Assembly (NCBI GenBank): GCA_030544235.1
Contig: CM060477.1
Coordinates: 26,446,038 to 26,510,037 of the forward strand
Length of the DNA stretch: 64,000 nt
From: Lepturacanthus savala
Taxonomy: Eukaryota; Chordata; Actinopteri; Scombriformes; Trichiuridae
Reading direction: 5' to 3'
Made by a program: the position numbers and the translations under genes. Shown here piece after piece: positions 35,941 to 46,522 of the stretch. Each line of letters begins with the position of its first letter. The stretch's first letter is position 1. Below the pieces are notes generated by a model, which saw only the letters and a list, made by a program, of their open reading frames with translations, was not told the origin of the DNA and ran no database searches.

Positions 35941-36084
35941 AACACAGACAAGGTTGAGCAGATACTGCCTGGTGGAAATGTGCCATGTGTGTCAGAGGCT
36001 TCTGGTTCTGTCTTCGTCTCATTAACCTGAGCAAGGACTGGATCCAGCTGCAGTTGACTTAAATGATATGAATTTGCATCCTTC

Positions 36085-36360
36085 TCCTAAAGGAAAAATT
36101 CAGCATTTGAAAATTCACCCATTATCATGATTCCCATAGTCAGAGCAATATGTACTAAAATGTGCAGGTCACAACTCATCTACAACAGTGTTTGGAGTGT
36201 ATATTTCCTGAGTTTGATGAGCGAAACAAAAAAATATCAATAGTTGTGTAGCATTAGCTGAGCAAAAAAAGGTAAAGCACCTATTGCTATTTACTATACT
36301 TACTATAGGGATCACGACATTGGGTGCATTTTCAAAAATGTTGAACTATCCCTTTAATGA
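36085..36360. mobile_element. possible MITE with 'aaaggaaaaattcag' ends
   Basis: The left 'ctaaaggaaaaattcagcat' and right 'gttgaactatccctttaatg' are imperfect inverted repeats about 275 bp apart. No other copy was seen in the window. Confidence 0.4.
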
Positions 36361-37162
36361 ACTTGAATTGTACCGTTGTTTATTGTTTTACTGTTGGCAT
36401 CTATGTATCTATCTACCTAATAATAGAATAAATGACCCTGTAGGTCACTGACAGCAAATGTTGAAAAACATTTAGGATGGTGGTAGTGGCATCAATTTGT
36501 TTTGTTGAAAACGAGTACATTTGTCAGACTTTATAATAGGATTTGTCAAAATCACTATATATGTGCATATTTTGTACATATTTTATGTATAATTTATGAT
36601 TAAATGTCACATAAAATCTTAGAAAAGACTTACTAAAAGTCTGGATATTAGTCTATAAACCATGATGAGCCTTCTTTGGAGAAAAAAATGAATCAGTGTG
36701 AACAGTAAAAATGTCAAAAGAATTTTGAGAAAATTAAACTTATGATGATTGAATAAAGGTATTTATAACAATAGTTTGCAGTTTATTTGTACATTTTAAG
36801 AAAACATAATAGTTATTGATACGAATATTTGAAAATTGACAATTGTATGCTAAAATTCCAATTCTAGTGTGTCTGGCGTTAAAATCATTATTGAACATGA
36901 CACAAATGCTTTGTCATCTGTGATTTCTTCATTTATTCTTTGAGTTGTGGATTCAAAAGCTGTAAAAAAGTATTATTGTATTGTTCCTGTTATTTTTTCC
37001 AGCTCAAAGTGTTTGTGTAGCAGCGGTTTCAAAGAATTCAAAATACTTTATACACACAAAAGAATGTCCTAAGAATTTTTACTAATATGACATTGGGGGA
37101 TTCATGTGTCCTTGTCAAAATAAAAACATACACAACCAAGCTACCACACACAGGCCCAATGG

Positions 37163-37164
<2 letters not shown>

Positions 37165-37204
<40 letters not shown>
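37165..37204. repeat. (CA)20 microsatellite
   Basis: First of three CA tracts in 440 bp. Confidence 0.97.
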
Positions 37205-37205
<1 letters not shown>

Positions 37206-37332
37206 ATCTCCCTGGATTTCCTACCCAGCCTAAAGCCAAGCACTACATGTCCTTCGGAGAACAAAAGAACGCAGACGAAGCTGGCATTCACTGTCTTCCT
37301 TATTTCCACCAGTTCAGTGAGGCCATGCAGGA

Positions 37333-37435
<103 letters not shown>

Positions 37436-37535
37436 ATACCTGGCTGGAGAAGGAAGATGACATCATTTCTCCACAATGAAATGACTCACTGTTTCTCCAT
37501 TTAGCTGTCAACCTCAAATACAAGACAGTAAAAAA

Positions 37536-37538
<3 letters not shown>

Positions 37539-37601
<63 letters not shown>
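37539..37601. repeat. (CA)31 microsatellite
   Basis: Third CA tract of the cluster, 140 bp before the long TA tract. Confidence 0.97.
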
Positions 37602-37605
<4 letters not shown>

Positions 37606-37740
37606 AAGCCTTTGTCAGCAGAAAGCAAAGATATGTCCCTCTGGAATGTAAACCAGAAGCCGGGAATCTTCAGTGTGAAAATATAAACGGGTCATATTCA
37701 TTCATATCATTTTTCACTGCCTTTGTTCCAGCATCTATTT

Positions 37741-37842
<102 letters not shown>

Positions 37843-37959
37843 TTTATTCTATTTTTTACTGCTACATGGCAAACAATTTTCCAGTAGATTCTCAGAAAAC
37901 CACCAAGCATTCATCATATCAGGCTGTTAAGGCTGTGACATTGGACAATTAGTTGGGGG

Positions 37960-38475
37960 TGTTCAAAGAAATATCAGTGTCTGCTGTTGACTTTACAAAC
38001 TCAAAACTATTTTGTACAAACCTTTTGGTTTCTAGGATTTATCAATCCTATGAATCACTGAACTAATATTTAGTTGGATGCCCACAGTTTTCATATCTTC
38101 ATGTCTGTGTGGCATAGAGTCAACCAAGGTGTCTCCTTTCACCTGTTATTCCCCTCCAAGACCTTTTAACAACATTCAACAATCCTTTTGCATTTCTTTG
38201 TTTTGCTTGTGAAACAGGATTCAACCAAAGTTCTTGACTGGATTCAGGTCCATAACGTTCATTTTACTGGTTTGGAACCAAGATTTGCTGGTTAACTGTT
38301 GTGTTTGGGATCATTGTCTTGTTGAAACTCACATTTAAAGGGCGTTTCCTCTACAGCATCAGGCAACATGACCTCTTCAAGTATTTTGATATATGCAAAC
38401 TGATCCACGATCCCTGGTATGCAATAAATAGGCCCAACACCATAGTAAGAGAAACATCCCCAGAGTATGTAATTA
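37960..38475 (-). pseudogene. decayed Tc1-like transposase
   Basis: The minus strand contains, out of frame and with stops, the order expected for the C-terminal DDE half of a fish Tc1 transposase: a GLFIACQGSWIS-like block, an HISKYLKRSC-like block, and a region matching the 'NDPKHTS' and 'WPAQSPDLNPIE' part at nucleotide level. Several frameshifts and stops make it non-functional. The terminal repeats were not located. Confidence 0.6.
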
Positions 38476-38780
38476 CATGTTCTTTATGACTTACACTTAT
38501 TCTTTAAAAGTGCCAGGACCAAAGCTCATAGGAATAATTATTTTTCTTTTTACTTCTACTATATTATCATGTGATTTTCTCTACTTTCTACTCCTTAGAT
38601 TTAAAATCTGCAGTTATCCTCCTGTTTTATAACTGTGGAGCCAAAAAGTGATTTTCTGCCATTATTTGACCTTTTATTTCTCTTATAACCAATCCAGTCC
38701 CTTTTTTTGTTAAAATACCTTTAAAAGGACAATAAAATGTGTAAAACACATTTACTCTTACCAGAAAGTGATGGCTTGAA

Positions 38781-39240
38781 GTGCAGTGATTAATCAATTA
38801 GTTGCATTATCATTTATTTTGATAATCGATAAATTGATTTGAGTCATATTTAAGAAGAAAAGAGTCCCAAATCGTCTAAATTTCTGGTTTCTTTAGTCTC
38901 TATAACAGTAAACTGATGGTCTTTGGGTTGTGACTGGTGGTCTGGACAAAAAAAGACATTTTAGGTTGAATCTTCATCTTCAACCAAACAATTGCAAGGT
39001 TAAATCTTCACTTTGGAAACAGTGATCGACCTTTTGCACCAATTTATGAACTAAATAACTAATCTATTAAATGATTTGAGTCATTTTTAAGACGAAAATG
39101 TCCAAATTCTGTGGTTCCAGCTTCTCAAATCTGATTATTTTCTGGTTTCTTTAGTTTTCTAGAACAGTCGACTGAACCAAACAACTAATCAATTAATCAT
39201 TGCAATAATCAATGATCAAAATAATTAGTTGCAGCTCTAG
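38781..39240 (+). mobile_element. 'agagctgcaa' MITE with internal duplication
   Basis: The left end is gtgcagtgattaatcaatta and the right end agttgcagctctag. The core 'aaatgtccaaattc-gtggttccagc' block appears twice, so the copy carries a partial internal duplication. Confidence 0.65.
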
Positions 39241-39352
39241 TTATGACAGCTCATATATTGACAGTTAAAGGTTGTTCTTATTCTTGAGTTTTATATTTAA
39301 CAGATTTTATCTCACTCACTCAATCAGAACTGTGACCTGAAAGATCCTCTAT

Positions 39353-39640
39353 AGAGCTGCAACAATTAGTCAATTAATGGATTAGTTGACAACTATTACA
39401 TTAATCAGCAACTATTTTGAGAATCGATTCATTGATTTGACTCATTTTTAAGTAGAAAAATGTCTAAATTCTCTGGTTCCAGCTTCTTCTCTGATTATTT
39501 CCTGGTTTCTTTAGTCTCTATAATAATAAACTGATGATCTTTGGGTTGTGGACAAAAAAAAGACATTTTATGTTGAATCTTCATCTTCAACTAAACAATT
39601 ATCGATTGTTTCAATAATCTATAGATTAATCCACGACCAG
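39353..39640 (+). mobile_element. 'agagctgcaa' MITE, further copy
   Basis: Starts agagctgcaacaattagtca; the right terminus is missing. Confidence 0.7.
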
Positions 39641-40838
39641 AATCATTTAAATACTTGGAAACTGGAATATTTTTGCCAAAAAGTGATCACAGCTCATATA
39701 TTTGGACTGACAATTAATGTTTTTTTCATTACTTTTACTTTTGTGCTAATGTAGTTTTGAAACCAGATCTTTTCACAATCACAGTTCTGCATCACAGTTT
39801 TGAACATGAGATCAACCACTAAATGGGGCTGATAATGGGCAGAATTCTACATTTCTATGTTGCACTATACAGAAATATACAGAAATGTATTTCAGCAGGA
39901 AATGGGAAGAGTTTAAAAGAAGGTACATTGAGTGTGATACTGGACGAGTCCACCTCAGGCTTCAGTGGTCTGATATGGAAAAGCCTCTGAACTTTTCTAC
40001 TGAACTGATTCTATTGCATTGAATTATCTGTCATTTCTGAGCCTTTATTGGACTCTGAACATCTCTAAAACACAATCCAAGTAACGGTTTCTATTACTAC
40101 TTCTCTGAGTGGTGAATATGCTTCAGGCCATTTTCCATAACATTTATTGCTGGTTACAGCTCATAGTCGGCGACGAGATGGCTGCTATCAATGATTTAAA
40201 TAATTGATGGACAAGCTATATGCAATTTATAGCACAGAAATATAGAATGGAGCTGAGAGCTGGTCTCAGAACAGTAGAAATAACTCACATGAGGCCAAAG
40301 GACAAGACTGTCACAGACAAGTACAAGTAACACAGAACAGACACCATGTTCCTTCATTAATTACATTTGGGTATCGATACTTTACTGGAGTCGTGATTTT
40401 TCAGACTTTTTACTTCTACTTCCTATATTTCCACAAAATGATCTGTAGTTTCTCGTCCTTCCAAAATATCAAGGTTGAAAGAGAAGTAGAAACATATAGC
40501 AACCAAACAGCCTGTTGTAGACGAGTCAAAGTCACAGCAGTAAAATAAACAGAAATAACAACAGCTACAAATTCCTCCTTATGTAACATAATAGATAGAA
40601 TGTAAATATTTATATGAATAATTAACCTTTGAATTATAAAACAGGAGAGATGACATAAAAAGATGCAATTTCAACAAAATAATGTCACGTACTTCATATT
40701 CAGTCAGTCTACTGTTGCATTTCAATTTAAATCTTTAATTACTGAATGATATTTAGTGTTTTATCATGAAGTTTACAAACCATTTACAAATCAAAACTGT
40801 AAATATTTGATCCGTTCAGCCCTGAAAGAGTCTCACTA

Positions 40839-40893
40839 GAGCTGCAACCATTAGTTGCCAACTGTTTTCATAATGGATTAATTGCTGTGAGTT
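40839..40893 (+). mobile_element. 'agagctgcaa' MITE, head only
   Basis: agagctgcaaccattagttg and a few more bases, then a SINE head fragment at 40894. Confidence 0.55.
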
Positions 40894-40940
40894 GGGGCGA
40901 CACGGTGGAGCAGCGGTTAGAGCTGTTGGTTCTTTGTTGT
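40894..40940 (+). mobile_element. SINE head fragment, copy 5
   Basis: ggggcgacacggtggagcag and a few further bases only. The rest of the SINE is absent. It sits in the head of an 'agagctgcaa' element. Confidence 0.65.
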
Positions 40941-41251
40941 TTCTGCAATGTATGAAAATGCTTTATCTTAAATTTGCATATGTTTGCCTCCCACATTGTT
41001 CAACATTAACATTTTAATAATAACATCTCTGCCAAAAAGTGAATACAGCTCATCTAATTTTACTAAAAGGCAACTAATTCATTTTCATTACTTTTATGTT
41101 GATACTTTCAGTTGTTTTGAAACCCAAACTTTTACACTTTGACTTGAGTAAAAATATAGTGATACTTCACTTACAGAAGTGTTTTAAACCCGAGCATCTA
41201 TACTGAATCTATCTGATTAATGAACATGAATATTTCTGACAGATACTCAAC

Positions 41252-41253
<2 letters not shown>

Positions 41254-41285
<32 letters not shown>
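41254..41285. repeat. (GAT)10 microsatellite
   Basis: A perfect GAT triplet run. Confidence 0.93.
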
Positions 41286-42464
41286 CACACCCTTGTCTGT
41301 CCATAAACCCTCATTTCAACTGGTTTGATTTGATTTGATGTGACATTTTATTCATTTGCTGACTCCAAACAATTAAACCATGTGGTGATTGCTGCATTTT
41401 CTCATGTTGTGCAGAGTCACCTCAAACCATTATAAATAATTATAACATTTCATGCAAATGAGGCCTGTTAGACCATATTAAACCAGGAGTTTTGTGTGTA
41501 TCTTGTGTTTTTTCAGCATCACATGACTTTCCATATTCATAAAAACACACTTCACTCTTTACTTTATTATTTTTCTATTTGTTTTTATTCTTATTGAAAT
41601 GAAATTGTATGTACAAGGAGAGTGAAATGAATCTCCTGGCTGTCAAAGACCATGTGACTGATTTATTTCTACAGAACATAAATCATCCTGTTTCATATAA
41701 TCCATGCAGCAGCTTTAACTGGGCCTTGTAGCTCTGACTAAATAAGGAGCCACTTTGTTTCCACTGATGTGATGGAACATGTGTGGTTCTTTGTTTGTGA
41801 AGACGCTTCAGTCAATGACTGGATGAGTAGCTCCACCTGCTGGCTGACATGCAGCGTTTCACTGTGCATTTACAACAAGAAGCAGAAAATATTCAGCACA
41901 TCAAGACCATTAAAGACCTTCTTTTTTCAGAATTCAATACTTTTAACGGTATTTTAAAGTGGTGCTGATGTATAATCAGCTGAGTTTCCATAGAAACTGT
42001 TCCACACCACTAAGGTTAACTGGATGTTTGTCCTGTCATTGATCATTTATTGATTATAATGATGTTTTTCATAAATAACCCAGTTTTTTGTAGCTAAACT
42101 CGACCACATTCAACCACAGCATCAGCATTAAACAGGATTTATAAAGACATGTACACATCAAAAGAATGTTGATATGATCAGAGCTGTCAAGTAATGAAGC
42201 ACAATTCATTTGTAAAAATATTTGGTTTCTAATGGAGTCCTTATTTTTCCACTGACTTTTACTTTGCTTTACATTTCCATGCAATTATCTTTACTTTCTA
42301 CTCATTATATTTATATAATATAATTTGTCTCATTACTCCTATTTCATTCTGTCTCATTTGACCTGCTCTGTTCCCAAAAATAGAACCAATCCAGCCCTTT
42401 TCATTGTTAAAATACCTTTAAAAAGACAATATAACACACATAATACATTTAAAAGTGATGACTA

Positions 42465-42832
42465 GAACCGAAAAGATTAACCAATTATTTAAGTATTTGC
42501 CAACTATTGCATTAATCGCCAACTATTTTGATATTTAATTAATCGATTTGAGTCATTTTAAAGTAGAAAATGTCCAAATTCTCTGGTTCCAGCTTCTCTT
42601 CTCTGATTATTTCCTGGTTTCTTTATTCTTCTATAATAGTAAACTGATGATCTTTGGGTTGTGACTGTTGGTCTGGACATAAAAAGACATTTTATGTTGA
42701 ATCTTCAGCTTTAGGAAATCAGGGATCAACATTTTACAGCATTTTATGAACCAAACAACTAATCAATGAATCATATCAATAAACAACAGAGATTAATTGA
42801 ATGTCAAAATAATCATTAGTTGCAGCTCTAGT
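42465..42832 (+). mobile_element. 'agagctgcaa' MITE, copy in 42 kb composite
   Basis: The diverged head 'agaaccgaaaagattaacca', the canonical core and the end ttagttgcagctctag. Its flanks resemble those of the 38.8 kb copy. Confidence 0.7.
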
Positions 42833-43764
42833 AATTACAGCATTGATAGTTAAAGATCTAAAAATCACTTGTTCTCATTCTTGAGTTATTATTTAATAGG
42901 TTTTAATCACACTCACCATTTAAAGGGTCAGTGTTGTATTGACCCAGTTTGTGTTGTACACAACTACAATAAAAAAGTCACAGCTCGTATACTTTTCTGA
43001 CAGGAAACTGTTTTTTTTCATAACTTTGATATTTAGAGTTTTGAAACCAGAAACCTTATACTTTTACTTGAGTTTATACTTTAACTTCAACACAAGTAGT
43101 TTTAAACTGTAATATCTATTTCTGTTTCTGACTAATTTGACGCCTTTGATCATGCACGACTCCTCATCAGAGCAGGTGCTCATGATAAAAACCATGAGAT
43201 GTGGTTGAAAGCTCTGCTCATGAGCTTTTAAATGCACCTTGAGTTAAAAGCAGACTTTGTTGTAAAGGAACTTCACAGTAAAACAAGAATCACAATAAAC
43301 TCTGCAAAATGAACAATAAAAATACTGTTTTCTTATCAACCCAACAGCAAACAGACAAATGTTTTAATGTGTGACTCATTTAGATTTTATGCTACAGTTC
43401 TATCAGAACTCCAGGGACTAAGTTTAATTAACTTGTTGTCAGACACTAATGAAAAGTATCTTCAAAAAATGGCCACAACATTACATCAAGAATAGGGTCA
43501 AATTCAGAATTTGGCCTTTGGATAAAATGTTTCATTTATTAATTTACTCCTCAATCTCTTTGGTTTTCTCTAACGCAAAAAGGTCAAAAGAACTATTATT
43601 ATTTTTAAGTCTCTTGTAGGCTATCCTGACATATATTTTGCAAATTTATTGGAAAAAAAAATCACCAAGCCCTAAATCAGAAATGTAAAAATCCATTCCA
43701 GAATAACAGAGTATGTGCTGAAAGTTATACTTGTAGAGAATGTGCATTTGTTGAAAATGTGTCT

Positions 43765-44110
43765 CAGGGTCAGTGACAAATAATGTTTGGCAAGTTTTAA
43801 AATTCAGTTTTAAGAATCATTCATCAGGTCTCTATGAATGTATATTGTGTGTTCATGTTGGTTTCTTGTTAAAAGTCCATTTGTATAATTAGTTTTTTTT
43901 TTTTTTTTTTTACAAAAATCATGATTTTGTGTGATTTTTTTGACACTAAATGTCAAAACTTAACTGAAAAGGATGATACATTTTAAATATATAATCCAGC
44001 TGCAATATAAAACGAGTTGATAGCATGCGTTTAATTTTTTTTAAACCTTTTTAAGAGAGTTAAAGTATCTGGTACCGAGTTTTTAGGGTTATGCCATATG
44101 ACAGTTTTGC
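43765..44110 (+). repeat. 'caaataatgtttggcaag' dispersed repeat, copy 2
   Basis: From 'ggtcagtgacaaataatgtt' to 'gagtttttagggttatgcca'. Just left of the putative map3k7 polyadenylation signal. Confidence 0.65.
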
Positions 44111-44236
44111 ACGAAAATTATACCAGTTATTTTCATTAATGTCAAAAATCACAAGGTTTTACAGGAAGTGTTGGGTCAAAAAAGACACTGTCCACATGCG
44201 TCTGAGACAAATATTCAGCATCGTTTCACCATTCAG

Positions 44237-44242
44237 TTTATT
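44237..44242 (-). terminator. map3k7: candidate polyadenylation signal AATAAA
   Basis: The plus strand reads tttatt, giving AATAAA in the gene's direction 2.1 kb after the stop codon. The hexamer is common by chance in AT-rich DNA, so this is only a candidate. Confidence 0.3.
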
Positions 44243-45159
44243 CATAATGCCTTGCTCACTGTCATACATATTTTACCCCATTTCCCAATAGTTCAGGAAT
44301 CACTCAAACAGTGGCGAGTGCGGTAAATGAATCTTAGTGAACAGAAAAGTCAGGAGGGGAATCCACTCCTGTACAGTAACACGTTTCAAAGTGCGACTCG
44401 TCAAGTCTTTGCACTTTCAAAAACAGAATTGCTTAAATGAGATAAAATTTGTACATGACCAGACAAAAAAAATAAAGTGATTGTGCAAAAATACTTGAGG
44501 GATATGAGATCAAAAAAAAAAAACAGAAAAGAAAAACCCTTACATCCAAATCCTTCTTTTTTTGTCACTGTTTTGGATGTTGAGGGAAACATTTACATGA
44601 CACTTTACATCCTTCTCATTCCCAACCGGAAACAAAAATCTAAATTCATTCAATGTCCGTTACATTAAAAATATCTTTTTTTTTTCTTTTTCAGCTTTTA
44701 TCTGCGCTAAAATGTCACATAAAACAAGTCAAGCACTTAAAATGCAGGCAACTCCTAAGGCAACATGTGAACTAAAAACAAACTAGATACTGTATAGAGA
44801 GGGACAGGCTCCTCAGTTTTGTCCGTAAGGGCAGCATTCCCATACCAGAGAAAATATGTCCTAATGCGAAAATGACACGATAGCTATCATACAGTGAACT
44901 ACAGAATAGAAAAGACAGAAAAACATCTATGCGCAAAACAATACTTAAGTCAAAATATAAAGTTTCTTATAGGGAATCCTCTGCTCCTGTTATTTGCTCT
45001 GTATGACGTAAATCTGTCACCATGTTTAGAAATTTAAAAGCCACTGAATTACTAGCACCGAGGTTTTAGCCTCTGAATTCAACTCAACTCAGATTTTCAA
45101 TAGATTGAATTTTTTTGTTCAATGTTCACACACTGTGAATTGAAATTTTAACTCTTTAA

Positions 45160-45430
45160 AAATTCAAATTTGAGAGATCAAAAACAGAAGCTAAAATTTG
45201 AACGCACAATTTTGTGTTAAATATGAGCAAAAAAAAATCAAGCACAAAGGTTTGAACTCCAAACTGTAGTGTGATAAAGGATGAGCACAAAAATTTGAGC
45301 ACAAAAAATTTGAACTCAGAAATTTGAGTGCAAAAATGTTGTGCTAAAATATTAGTGCAAAAGTTTGAACTCAAAAATTTGTGCGCAAAAATTTTAACTG
45401 AAAAATGTGCACAAAAATCTTAAATAACAC
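45160..45430. repeat. minisatellite-like array of 'aaaatttgagcacaa' units
   Basis: About a dozen degenerate 14-24 bp units combining 'aaaatttga', 'gcacaa' and 'gaactc', with loose spacing. They fall in the probable map3k7 3' UTR. Confidence 0.65.
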
Positions 45431-45571
45431 TTAAAACAAGGTTTAAATACTTATTTTAAAACAAGTTTTAGGAGTTAAATTCAGAGGCTACATAATTCAA
45501 ATATATTTCAATAAAAAAAAAATCAGTACTATAAATTTAATGGCTTGTAAATTTCCTTCTATACTTGGAAG

Positions 45572-45574
<3 letters not shown>

Positions 45575-45606
<32 letters not shown>
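45575..45606. repeat. (GT)16 microsatellite in probable map3k7 3' UTR
   Basis: A pure GT tract on the plus strand, CA in the transcript. Confidence 0.95.
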
Positions 45607-45609
<3 letters not shown>

Positions 45610-46160
45610 AAGAGCAGCTCATTAATCACTGCCTCAGGTTTAGACTTTGATGAAGGTCACATCATTCTCTCGTCGGATGAATACGTCTACACTTGAGGGC
45701 GTAAATGGCTGTGGTCTCATGCTAGTGTTCACTGATGGGGACGGTTCAGCAGATAAATACGTGGATTTATGTGTGTTTTGCATAACAAACTGGGAGAACT
45801 GGGGGGATTCCACACACGCAACTGGAGTTCCAAAACATCCTCATTGCTCTCGAAGCTTCTGCATACGATTCACACTTTTTGCTGAGAAGCCATCTTGTTG
45901 TTTCTGTTGAGTTTATGTTCACATTCTGGAGGCTTGGCGTGGCCACTGAGGGGGAGGACGCCCTGAGAGGAGCAAACATGTAGAAACCCAGCGCACCCTG
46001 CTGGAGTAGCAGCAGCAGCAGCAGGGCTGGGGGGGTGATTGTTTGGTCTGCCATCACAGAACGAACTGTGAAGATGTGCAAATATATGTAGAGAAGATGC
46101 TGTAGGTCTGAGATGAGACATGCAGGACACAGTAGAATGCAGGTCTCTTTACCAAGCTGG

Positions 46161-46162
<2 letters not shown>

Positions 46163-46201
<39 letters not shown>
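46163..46201. repeat. (TG)19 microsatellite in map3k7 3' UTR
   Basis: A pure TG tract 140 bp after the stop codon (CA in the transcript), followed by G7. Confidence 0.95.
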
Positions 46202-46202
<1 letters not shown>

Positions 46203-46341
46203 GGGGGGGCAGATGGAGCAGAGCTTGAGAGATTTGTAGTGTTATAGTGCAGGTGTGAGGAGGTGGGAGGGGGTCGGCAGCAGTTTATGTGTCTGTGATG
46301 GGTTTTTTGGGGGGTGTGGGGGGTTTGGGGGCGGAGCCTCA

Positions 46342-46522
46342 TCACGACGTGCCCTGTCTCTTCTGTTGCTGGACCCGGATCAGCTCCAGCTGTTTTTTGC
46401 ACTTCTGGTAGTAGGTGGACAGGCTCTTGTTCTCCTCCAGCAGCTTCTTGTGCTCCTGCACCAGACGGGACGTGTTCTGCTGGTCCTTCTCGTCTTGGTC
46501 CAGTTCAGCGATGAGCTCCTTC
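46342..46522 (-). CDS. map3k7: map3k7 last coding exon with stop codon
   Basis: The acceptor is cttgttgcag|GAAGGAG at 46523/46522 and the TGA stop is at 46344-46342. It encodes the second half of the coiled coil (KELIAELDQDEKDQQNTSRL, then VQEHKKLLEENKSLSTYYQK) and ends QQQKRQGTS. Heptad-spaced Leu/Ile and the invariant C-terminus make this the clearest TAK1 exon in the window. Confidence 0.98.

Larger units (their letters stand above)
38495..43110 (+). repeat. repeated composite blocks around 'agagctgcaa' elements
   Basis: Two blocks (38500-39760 and 42230-43110) share the order 'ctttctactc', 'aaccaatccag-ccctttt', 'gttaaaatacctttaaaa', then an 'agagctgcaa' element, 'ttcttgagtt' and 'agctcatatatt'. 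A third, 40375-41190, shares only the outer parts. All are in the same orientation. This suggests either local duplication or amplification of a composite element. Confidence 0.5.
44237..46341 (-). other. map3k7: probable map3k7 3' UTR
   Basis: The sequence downstream of the TGA has no coding potential. It contains two TG/CA microsatellites (46163-46201 and 45575-45606 on the plus strand) and a run of short 'aaaatttgagcac'-like units at about 45160-45430. The first well-placed AATAAA on the minus strand is at 44242-44237, giving a UTR of about 2.1 kb. The end point is inferred, and an earlier or later polyadenylation site is possible. Confidence 0.45.

Noticed and set aside
37960..38475. Intact Tc1 transposase
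   Set aside because: Stops and frameshifts interrupt every frame, so it is listed as a pseudogene.
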